DNA of 64,000 bases from the NCBI RefSeq assembly GCF_014202415.1, contig NZ_JACHGR010000003.1, positions 248,001 through 312,000 on the forward strand, given 5' to 3'. The notes beneath the pieces are model-generated. The model saw only the letters and a list, made by a program, of their open reading frames with translations. It was not told the origin of the DNA and did not search any database. Of the stretch, positions 57,480-64,000 are shown one piece after another; the first letter of the stretch is position 1; every line of letters begins with the position of its first letter. This DNA is from Tolumonas osonensis (GTDB lineage Bacteria; Pseudomonadota; Gammaproteobacteria; Enterobacterales; Aeromonadaceae). The translations under genes were made by a program, and so were the position numbers.

Positions 57480-58619
57480 CTAGTAGACGGAATGTTTATT
57501 CTTTTCAACAAACTGATTGCTGACACGGCCAAACATCTTGATATATGTCCAGATGGTATAGCCCAGTACAATCGGTACAAAAATCGCAGCAGCAAATGTC
57601 ATGACGGTCAGCGTGTTCTTGGATGAGGTGGCATCCCACATTGTCAGACTCTGAGCCGGATTCAGGCTGGATGGCATAACAAACGGGAACATGGAAAAGC
57701 CTGCTGTCAGGATCACGCCAGCAATCATCAGTGATGAAAACAAGAACGCAAAACCAGCCCGGTCAAAACGCGCAGCCAGAATAGTCAGTACCGCCATCAC
57801 CAAGCCACCAACAGGGGCTGCCGCCATCCACGGATACAGGGAATAGTTCTGCATCCACGCACCGGCAGAAACAGCAACGTCCTTGTTCAGCGGATTAGAG
57901 ACCGCATCAGTACCAGCAAATTTGACGATGGTATAACCATCAATGCCGTTTGCAACCCAGTAACCGCCAACAGCAAATAATATGAAAGTCAGCAGTGCCG
58001 CCAGCATGGCCGTTTTACGGGCACGATCCTGTAGCTCGCCTTCTGTTTTCATCATCAGCCAGGTCGCACCCTGGGTAACAAACATGAACAGACCGACCAG
58101 TCCTGCCAGCAGACCAAACGGATTCAGCAACTGGAAGAAAGTACCTTCATAAGTAGTACGCATCAGTGTATCCACACTGAATGGCACACCTTGCAGCAGG
58201 TTACCAAATGCGACACCAATCACGATTGGTGGCACAAAACCACCGATGAACAGACACCAGTCCCAGCTGTTGCGCCAGCGGGAACCTTCCAGTTTAGAAC
58301 GATAATCAAAACCGACCGGGCGGAAGAATAACGCCATCAGTGTCAGTATCATCGCAATATAAAAACCGGAAAATGCGGTTGCGTATACCATTGGCCATGC
58401 AGCAAATAACGCACCACCGGCAGTGATCAACCAGACCTGGTTACCATCCCAGTGCGGCGCAATGGTATTGATCATGACACGACGTTCAGTGTCTGTTTTA
58501 CCAAGGATAGGCAACAGTGCACCTACCCCCATATCAAAACCGTCAGTCACAGCGAATCCAATCAGCAAGACACCGATCAGAACCCACCAAATCAGACGCA
58601 ATACTTCGTAATCAAACAT
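57480..58619 (-). CDS. cydB: Cytochrome bd-I ubiquinol oxidase subunit II
   Basis: CydB (379 residues, same as E. coli) is the polytopic partner of CydA in the high-affinity bd oxidase. Eight or nine hydrophobic segments are evident. The N-terminus MFDYEVLRLIWWVLIGVLLIG and the segments FAVTDGFDMGVGALLP, HWDGNQVWLITAGGALFAAWP and FRPVGFDYRSK are conserved. It follows cydA by 12 bases. Confidence 0.96.
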   Translation of the reverse strand: MFDYEVLRLIWWVLIGVLLIGFAVTDGFDMGVGALLPILGKTDTERRVMINTIAPHWDGNQVWLITAGGALFAAWPMVYATAFSGFYIAMILTLMALFFRPVGFDYRSKLEGSRWRNSWDWCLFIGGFVPPIVIGVAFGNLLQGVPFSVDTLMRTTYEGTFFQLLNPFGLLAGLVGLFMFVTQGATWLMMKTEGELQDRARKTAMLAALLTFILFAVGGYWVANGIDGYTIVKFAGTDAVSNPLNKDVAVSAGAWMQNYSLYPWMAAAPVGGLVMAVLTILAARFDRAGFAFLFSSLMIAGVILTAGFSMFPFVMPSSLNPAQSLTMWDATSSKNTLTVMTFAAAIFVPIVLGYTIWTYIKMFGRVSNQFVEKNKHSVY

Positions 58620-58631
58620 GATGGTTCCCTC

Positions 58632-60188
58632 TTATGCCTGTTCCGTTTCATAGAAATATTTACCGGTTTTCAGGCTGCTCGGACCTTTACGGGCAAACTT
58701 GAACATCAGATACATTTCAATGATCAGCAAGACGGTATAGAACGCACAAATACCAATCATAGAGAACAGCACATCACTCGGCGACAATGTTGAGGCGGAT
58801 AGATACGTTGGCAATACTTCCCCGATAGTCCATGGTTGACGACCAATTTCAGCCACGATCCAGCCTGCTTCAATCGCAATCCATGGCAGCGGAATCCCCC
58901 ACAGCAACGCCTTGAGTAACCAGGTCCGTTCACCGATGCGGTGACGGCAGCTGTCATAGAATGCCAGACCGATCAGCAGCAGCATCAGCACACCCGCACC
59001 GACCATGGCCCGGAAGGAATAGAAAATCGGAGCTACAGGCGGAATGGAATCATTAGCCGCCATTTTGATCTGCTCTTCCGTTGCATCAACAATATTCGGT
59101 GCATATGGGCTTAACAGCAGGCCATAGCCCAGATCAACCTTCAGCTCCTGGAATTTGGCCAGGTTTTCAGGTGTCTTCTCGCCTGCTTGCAGCTTTTTCA
59201 TCAACGCATACGCCTGCATGCCATTACGGATACGTTTCTCGTTCTGTGCAATCAGGTCTTTCAGACCGGTAATCTCTTCATCAATAGAACGGGTGGCGAT
59301 GATACCGGCTACATAAGGGATTTCGATGGCAAAATCAGTCCGCTGATTCTCCTGATCCGGAATACCAAAGGCAGTAAACGGTGCAGGTGCCTCATGTGTA
59401 TCCCATTGTGATTCGATAGCCGCCAGTTTGGCCTTCTGAACATCACCCAGCTCGTAACCTGACTCGTCACCCAGCACAATTACAGACAGAATTGAGGCCA
59501 TGCCGAATGCAGCAGAGATGGCGAAGGAACGACGGGCAAACGGGATATCTCGTTTTCTCAGCAGATAGTAAGAAGAAATACCCAGAACAAACATGGCACC
59601 ACAGGTATAACCCGCCGCCACGGTATGAACGAATTTGACCTGCGCAACCGGGTTGAAAATCAGGTCGGCAAAACTGACCATTTCCATACGCATGGTTTCA
59701 AAATTAAATTCGGAACCAACCGGGAACTGCATCCAGCCGTTTGCTACCAGAATCCACAGCGCAGAGAAGTTAGTGCCCAGCGCCATTAACCAGGTAGAAG
59801 CCAGATGCTGCACTTTAGTCAGACGATCCCAGCCAAAGAAGAACATACCGACGAAGGTTGATTCCAGGAAAAACGCCATCAGACCTTCGATCGCCAGCGG
59901 CGCACCGAAAATGTCACCGACGTAATGCGAATAATATGACCAGTTAGTACCAAACTGAAACTCCATGGTCAGACCAGTTGTCACACCCAGAGCGAAGTTG
60001 ATACCAAATAATTTACCCCAGAACTTGGTCATGTCCTTATAGATCGGGTTGTTTGTCATCACATACACTGATTCCATTATCGCCAGGATAAATGTCATCC
60101 CGATAGTTAATGGAACGAACAGGAAGTGATAGAGAGCTGTGGCGGCAAATTGCAGCCGCGACAGATCAACCACAAGTTCATTGATCAT
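58632..60188 (-). CDS. cydA: Cytochrome bd-I ubiquinol oxidase subunit I
   Basis: CydA (518 residues, 522 in E. coli) carries hemes b558, b595 and d and oxidises ubiquinol while reducing oxygen. The heme ligand His is H21 in [13 protein letters not shown]; other ligands lie in the segments [10 protein letters not shown] and the C-terminal [19 protein letters not shown] with FSMIG following. The quinol-binding Q loop is the hydrophilic stretch around 240-330 ([19 protein letters not shown]). First gene of cydA-cydB-cydX. Confidence 0.97.
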   Translation of the reverse strand: MINELVVDLSRLQFAATALYHFLFVPLTIGMTFILAIMESVYVMTNNPIYKDMTKFWGKLFGINFALGVTTGLTMEFQFGTNWSYYSHYVGDIFGAPLAIEGLMAFFLESTFVGMFFFGWDRLTKVQHLASTWLMALGTNFSALWILVANGWMQFPVGSEFNFETMRMEMVSFADLIFNPVAQVKFVHTVAAGYTCGAMFVLGISSYYLLRKRDIPFARRSFAISAAFGMASILSVIVLGDESGYELGDVQKAKLAAIESQWDTHEAPAPFTAFGIPDQENQRTDFAIEIPYVAGIIATRSIDEEITGLKDLIAQNEKRIRNGMQAYALMKKLQAGEKTPENLAKFQELKVDLGYGLLLSPYAPNIVDATEEQIKMAANDSIPPVAPIFYSFRAMVGAGVLMLLLIGLAFYDSCRHRIGERTWLLKALLWGIPLPWIAIEAGWIVAEIGRQPWTIGEVLPTYLSASTLSPSDVLFSMIGICAFYTVLLIIEMYLMFKFARKGPSSLKTGKYFYETEQA

Positions 60189-60636
60189 GATTATTCCTCA
60201 TCAAAAGTGACATTGTTGGCAGACTCCGTCGGCACAAAACGACATCGCTACGTTAATGTTGTATTTTCAGTGAATGTTATACTATTTGACACAAATTTGG
60301 ATCATTTTTGCCATAAATGTAGTTAAAACCTGGCTTTTTGGCGAAGACGAACCAAAGACAATAATTCTTATATTTAACAAGTTGTTAAACAGGCACAACT
60401 CTTATCATTGTAAATCAGAACATTGCCGAGAGATGAGCTTAAACTCTTTTCATTGATTTAACTCAACAAATAAAGCAATTAGTCATCTGTAAATTGCGAG
60501 CTCATCCGCAATATTCTTTCTATTTCTGCGTGGATTACAGCCCTATTCGTTAACGATAATTTAACAAAATCTTTTTAATAAAATTATCGTAATAAATAAT
60601 GACAGAACTGAATAAAACAAAAGATGAACAGCAGGA
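60189..60636. promoter_or_regulatory. Regulatory region upstream of cydA
   Basis: 448 AT-rich bases between cydA and ruvB with no gene seen. The cydA promoter should lie in the part next to 60189; on the minus strand TATAAC (near 60275) is a possible -10. Motifs such as GTTAACGATAATTTAAC (near 60549) resemble ArcA direct repeats, and bd oxidase genes are usually ArcA/FNR controlled, but no perfect site is present. Confidence 0.35.
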
Positions 60637-61653
60637 CTATCCCTGCCGCTCCGGAGTGGTAAGACCAAAATGCAGATAAGCACGCGGCGTGGCAATACGC
60701 CCGCGAGGGGTACGTTGTAAAAAGCCCTGCTGGATCAGATACGGTTCCAGCACATCCTCGATAGTTTCCTTTTCCTCACCGATGGCGGCCGCCAGGTTCT
60801 CAACGCCAACCGGCCCGCCCATAAATTTATCGATAATTGCCAGCAACAGTTTTCTGTCCATGTAGTCAAAACCGGCATTATCGACATCCAGCATATCCAG
60901 CGCCTGTGCTGCGATCTGATCGGAGATATGACCATCGGAGCGGATTTCAGCAAAATCGCGCACCCGGCGCAGTAACCGGTTGGCGATACGCGGCGTACCG
61001 CGGGCGCGTTTGGCGATCTCGAACGCCCCCTGAGTATCGAGTGATAAGCCGAGACAACTGGCACTACGCGCGACGATATGCGCCAGATCCTCAACTTTAT
61101 AGAATTCCAGCCGCTGCACGATCCCGAAACGATCGCGCAGTGGAGAGGTTAGCGAACCGGCCCGCGTCGTGGCACCAATCAGTGTAAACGGCGGCAATTC
61201 GAGTTTGATGGAGCGGGCGGCAGGTCCCTCCCCGATCATGATGTCGAGCTGATAATCTTCCATCGCCGGATAGAGTACTTCTTCGACTACCGGGCTTAAG
61301 CGGTGGATTTCATCAATAAACAGCACATCGTGTGGTTCAAGATTGGTGAGCAGCGCCGCCAGATCACCGGCTTTTTCCAGCACCGGACCAGAGGTAGTTT
61401 TGATATTGACGCCCATTTCATTGGCGACGATATTCGCCAGTGTGGTTTTACCCAGCCCGGGAGGGCCAAAGATCAGCACATGATCCAGCGCTTCATTGCG
61501 CCGGCGCGCGGCTTCGATGAAGATCTCCATCTGCGTGCGCACCTGATCCTGCCCCTGATAATCGGCAAGCATTTTCGGGCGAATGGCACGATCCAGTTGC
61601 TCTTCTTCAGTCGTCACCGTTGCCGGGGCTATCAGTCGATCCGCTTCAATCAT
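60637..61653 (-). CDS. ruvB: Holliday junction DNA helicase RuvB
   Basis: RuvB (338 residues) is the AAA+ motor driving branch migration with RuvA. Walker A is GPPGLGKT at 63-70, Walker [12 protein letters not shown] at about 109-119, sensor 1 [12 protein letters not shown], and the C-terminal winged helix ends with [13 protein letters not shown]. Fourteen bases after ruvA, last gene of ruvA-ruvB. Confidence 0.97.
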   Translation of the reverse strand: MIEADRLIAPATVTTEEEQLDRAIRPKMLADYQGQDQVRTQMEIFIEAARRRNEALDHVLIFGPPGLGKTTLANIVANEMGVNIKTTSGPVLEKAGDLAALLTNLEPHDVLFIDEIHRLSPVVEEVLYPAMEDYQLDIMIGEGPAARSIKLELPPFTLIGATTRAGSLTSPLRDRFGIVQRLEFYKVEDLAHIVARSASCLGLSLDTQGAFEIAKRARGTPRIANRLLRRVRDFAEIRSDGHISDQIAAQALDMLDVDNAGFDYMDRKLLLAIIDKFMGGPVGVENLAAAIGEEKETIEDVLEPYLIQQGFLQRTPRGRIATPRAYLHFGLTTPERQG

Positions 61654-61666
61654 TCTTCACATCCTG

Positions 61667-62287
61667 TTACAGCATGGCACGCAGCGCTTCACGGATGACA
61701 TTTTCTACCGTCATCTCCGGTTTGATCACCTTGCTCACCACCAGACTGGCCTGCTGGGGTTTGTAGCCCAGTGCCAGCAACGCGGCAACAGCTTCGCTTT
61801 CGATCGTATCGGCAGGTTCAGACACACTGGTGTTGTCTGCAGGAGCAGCATCGGTATAAGGAGTAAACAGATCATGGCTGGTCCAGCCTTTGAGGCGATC
61901 TTTCATCTCGACAATCAGGCGTTCAGCCGTTTTTTTGCCAACACCGGGTAGTTTCACCAGCGAAGAGACATCTTCACGTTCGACACAGGCGACGAACTGA
62001 TGAGCCGACATGCCGGACATAATCGCCAGCGCCAGTTTCGGCCCGACGCCATTGGCTTTCAGCAATTCGCGGAACAGTGTGCGCTCCTGCTTTGTATTAA
62101 AGCCGTACAGCAACTGCGCATCTTCACGAACAACGAAATGAGTGATAATTGTCGCTTCCTGCCCGACTGCGGGCAATTCATAGAAGCAGGTCATCGGTAA
62201 CTGCAGTTCATACCCGACACCACCGACGTCGAACAGAATTTCCGGAGGAGATTTTTCAATGATAATGCCATGCAGTCTGCCAATCAC
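61667..62287 (-). CDS. ruvA: Holliday junction DNA helicase RuvA
   Basis: RuvA (206 residues) binds four-way junctions as a tetramer. An N-terminal OB domain ([18 protein letters not shown]), two helix-hairpin-helix motifs ([16 protein letters not shown] and [19 protein letters not shown]), a flexible linker with DAAPADNTS, and the C-terminal RuvB-binding domain ([15 protein letters not shown]) are visible. Confidence 0.96.
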   Translation of the reverse strand: MIGRLHGIIIEKSPPEILFDVGGVGYELQLPMTCFYELPAVGQEATIITHFVVREDAQLLYGFNTKQERTLFRELLKANGVGPKLALAIMSGMSAHQFVACVEREDVSSLVKLPGVGKKTAERLIVEMKDRLKGWTSHDLFTPYTDAAPADNTSVSEPADTIESEAVAALLALGYKPQQASLVVSKVIKPEMTVENVIREALRAML

Positions 62288-62361
62288 GGGCGTTGCTCCT
62301 ATGCAAAAATATCTGCGGTAGCATAATAAATAACTGGATGAACATCCAGTTATTAGGTGGA

Positions 62362-62883
62362 TTATCTGAAACGTCCGCGCACGCTACCATGCACTTTACC
62401 CGCCATGCGGATCAGGCTCTGCTGGGTATGGGTATGACAAAGCGCGACCGCCAGCGCATCGGCCGCATCCGCCTGCGGACAGGCTGGCAGCTTCAGCAAC
62501 TGTTTCACCATGTGCTGCACCTGTTCCTTATCTGCAGCGCCGGTTCCGACCACCGATTGTTTGATCTGGCGGGCCGCATATTCTGCCACCGGCAAGCCGG
62601 CATTCACTGCAGCGACGATGGCACAACCTCGTGCCTGCCCTAGTTTCAACGCCGAATCGGGGTTTTTCGCCATAAACACCTGTTCGATGGCAAACAGCTC
62701 CGGTTTAAATTGCAGAATGATCTCGCTGATACCGTCATAGATCTGTTTCAGCTTGTGCGACAAATGATCGCCACTGGTTCTGATACATCCAGATCCCAGA
62801 TATTCCACTTTGCCGGCGTGCTGGCGGATCACACCATAGCCGGTAATACGGGAGCCGGGGTCGATTCCAAGAATAATGGGCAT
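62362..62883 (-). CDS. ruvC: Crossover junction endodeoxyribonuclease RuvC
   Basis: RuvC (173 residues) cuts Holliday junctions. It has the RNase H-like fold with catalytic acidic residues D8 ([14 protein letters not shown]), the Glu in [12 protein letters not shown], and the aspartates in [13 protein letters not shown] near the C-terminus. It lies between yebC and ruvA, 74 bases before ruvA. Confidence 0.96.
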   Translation of the reverse strand: MPIILGIDPGSRITGYGVIRQHAGKVEYLGSGCIRTSGDHLSHKLKQIYDGISEIILQFKPELFAIEQVFMAKNPDSALKLGQARGCAIVAAVNAGLPVAEYAARQIKQSVVGTGAADKEQVQHMVKQLLKLPACPQADAADALAVALCHTHTQQSLIRMAGKVHGSVRGRFR

Positions 62884-62967
62884 AACTGCATAAACCGAAA
62901 AAATAACTGACGGCAGATTAACACGTCAGAAATAAACCCAGAAATAAAGCCGGCAATAAACGCAGAA

Positions 62968-62991
62968 AGAAAAAAGGGAGCCGCAGCTCCC
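62968..62991 (-). terminator. Intrinsic terminator after yebC
   Basis: GGGAGC-CGCA-GCTCCC hairpin at 62976-62991, followed on the minus strand by TTTTTTCTTTC. It separates yebC from ruvC. Confidence 0.85.
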
Positions 62992-63013
62992 TCGTTCTGA
63001 ATAACAGGAATGA

Positions 63014-63757
63014 TTATTCCAGTGTGGCGGCCACTTCATCCGACATGGTGCCGTTGTGATACACTTCCTGCACGTCGTCCAGATCTTCCAGCATGTCGAT
63101 CAGCTTCATCAGCTTCGGCGCATCTTCCGCGTTCAGATCTACTTCGGTACTTGGGATCATGCTGACCGCTGCGTTATCCGGTTTGAAACCTGCCGCTTCT
63201 AAACCATCCAGCACAGTACCGAAGTCAGCCGGTGAAGTGTAAACATCGATAGAACCATCTTCGTTGGTTTCGACATCATCAGCACCCGCTTCCAGCGCTG
63301 CTTCCATGATTGCGTCTTCATCGCCTTCAGCAAAAGAGATCACACCTTTTTTGGTGAATAGGTAAGAAACGGAGCCATCAGTACCTAAAGCGCCGCCACT
63401 TTTAGTAAACGCATGACGTACGCCCGCTACTGTACGGTTGCGGTTGTCAGTCATACACTCAACCATCACCGCCGTACCTGCCGGGCCGTAACCTTCATAT
63501 ACCAGGGTTTCCAGCTCGACACCGTCATCGCCACCGGCACCGCGTTTGATCGCACGGTCAACCGTGTCGCGAGTCATGTTGATAGACAGTGCAGCAGCTA
63601 CTGCAGCGCGCAGACGTGGGTTCGAACCTGCATCCGGGCCGCCAAGACGTGCAGCCGTGGTAATTTCACGGATCATTTTAGTAAACAACTTACCGCGTTT
63701 CGCATCCTGTGCTGCTTTGCGGTGTTTAATGTTGGCCCACTTACTGTGACCTGCCAT
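63014..63757 (-). CDS. yebC: YebC/PmpR family protein
   Basis: A 247-residue cytoplasmic protein beginning [23 protein letters not shown], the family signature. Long regarded as a DNA-binding regulator; related proteins (TACO1, and YebC in recent work) help ribosomes through proline stretches. The start at 63757 has AGGAG upstream; the longer open frame is not coding. Neighbours aspS and ruvC are the same as in E. coli. Confidence 0.95.
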   Translation of the reverse strand: MAGHSKWANIKHRKAAQDAKRGKLFTKMIREITTAARLGGPDAGSNPRLRAAVAAALSINMTRDTVDRAIKRGAGGDDGVELETLVYEGYGPAGTAVMVECMTDNRNRTVAGVRHAFTKSGGALGTDGSVSYLFTKKGVISFAEGDEDAIMEAALEAGADDVETNEDGSIDVYTSPADFGTVLDGLEAAGFKPDNAAVSMIPSTEVDLNAEDAPKLMKLIDMLEDLDDVQEVYHNGTMSDEVAATLE

Positions 63758-63865
63758 AACTCTCTCCTGATAAAAATTAACGCTGAATCTATCAGCTAAA
63801 ATCAGCGGGTAACGTGGTGGCGGTAGCATTCCCGCCACAAAAGCCGCGTCACCCGGAAAACAAAA

Positions 63866-64000
63866 TTATTCGTCTGCTTTGACAGTAGTCTGGATAGCCA
63901 GCTCACTCAGCTGTTGCTGGTTGGCAAAACTAGGTGCATCCGTCATCAGACAAGCCGCGGCTGTGGTTTTCGGGAATGCAATCACGTCACGAATGTTATC
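63866..64000 (-). CDS. aspS: Aspartyl-tRNA synthetase, C-terminal end only
   Basis: The last 44 codons of a gene that continues beyond the right edge. The peptide [20 protein letters not shown] then [17 protein letters not shown] matches the C-terminus of bacterial AspRS, including the Arg-Asp-Val-Ile-Ala-Phe-Pro-Lys class II motif 3 tail. It is upstream of yebC in the same direction. Confidence 0.95.
   Translation of the reverse strand, partial: DNIRDVIAFPKTTAAACLMTDAPSFANQQQLSELAIQTTVKADE

Noticed and set aside
60189-60636. FNR or ArcA sites upstream of cydA
   Set aside because: Only partial matches (GTTAA steps, TTGA/ATCA halves) are present; none is good enough to list as a site.
63817-63838. 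GTGGCGG / CCGCCAC hairpin between aspS and yebC as a terminator
   Set aside because: No T tract follows on the minus strand, and the stem may be incidental.

Overview
The window looks like chromosomal DNA of a gammaproteobacterium. Gene order is close to Escherichia coli in many blocks: trxA/rhlB-gppA, rpsU-dnaG-rpoD-tRNA-Ile2, ydjA/sppA/ansA, msrB/gapA/yeaD, cydAB-X-ybgC-tolQRAB-pal-cpoB-tRNA-nadA, and aspS-yebC-ruvC-ruvAB. A stand-alone gspA-gspB (exeAB) pair, a FabV-type enoyl reductase and a glgX-glgB-malQ cluster point to the Aeromonadales. My best guess is a Tolumonas- or Aeromonas-like organism; this is inference from protein similarity recalled by eye, not a database match.

Layout. 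1-96: start of an alpha-glucoside-type PTS permease gene leaving the window to the left. 480-9247: gppA and rhlB (minus), trxA and rho (plus), the triphosphatase ygiF, and the secretion-assembly pair gspB/gspA. 9348-13139: cca, folK-folB, plsY and tsaD. 13325-17480: the macromolecular synthesis operon rpsU-dnaG-rpoD, with a terminator-like attenuator between rpsU and dnaG. 17573-17648: tRNA-Ile2 (CAT anticodon).

17602-31229 is an integrated genomic island inserted in the 3' half of tRNA-Ile2. It is bounded by a 47-bp perfect direct repeat (about 112 bp with mismatches) and carries a P4-type tyrosine integrase, an AlpA-like regulator, a winged-helix/replication-like protein next to four phased hairpin repeats, and a complete type I restriction-modification system (hsdM, hsdS, hsdR). 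An AbiEi/AbiEii-like toxin-antitoxin pair sits in reverse orientation between hsdS and hsdR, and an unrecognised 424-residue protein lies beside the tRNA end. Its cargo is recognisably defensive. This is the most interesting part of the window.

31484-40789: a small unknown gene beside the distal repeat, then fabV, dacB, alaA, yfbR, a YdjA-type nitroreductase, sppA, ansA and msrB. 40893-47466: a three-gene alpha-glucan cluster (glgX, glgB, malQ; debranching, branching, glucanotransfer) lying where E. coli has msrB directly beside gapA. 47784-50881: gapA, yeaD, nadA. 51047-51777: eight tandem tRNA genes on the minus strand (three Lys-TTT, one Lys-CTT, four Val-TAC). 51925-57224: the cell-envelope Tol-Pal operon with cpoB and ybgC. 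57359-60188: the cytochrome bd oxidase operon cydA-cydB-cydX. 60637-62883: Holliday-junction genes ruvB, ruvA, ruvC, then yebC and the 3' end of aspS.

Most of the window is conserved housekeeping DNA with well-formed intrinsic terminators. The accessory content is essentially the island.
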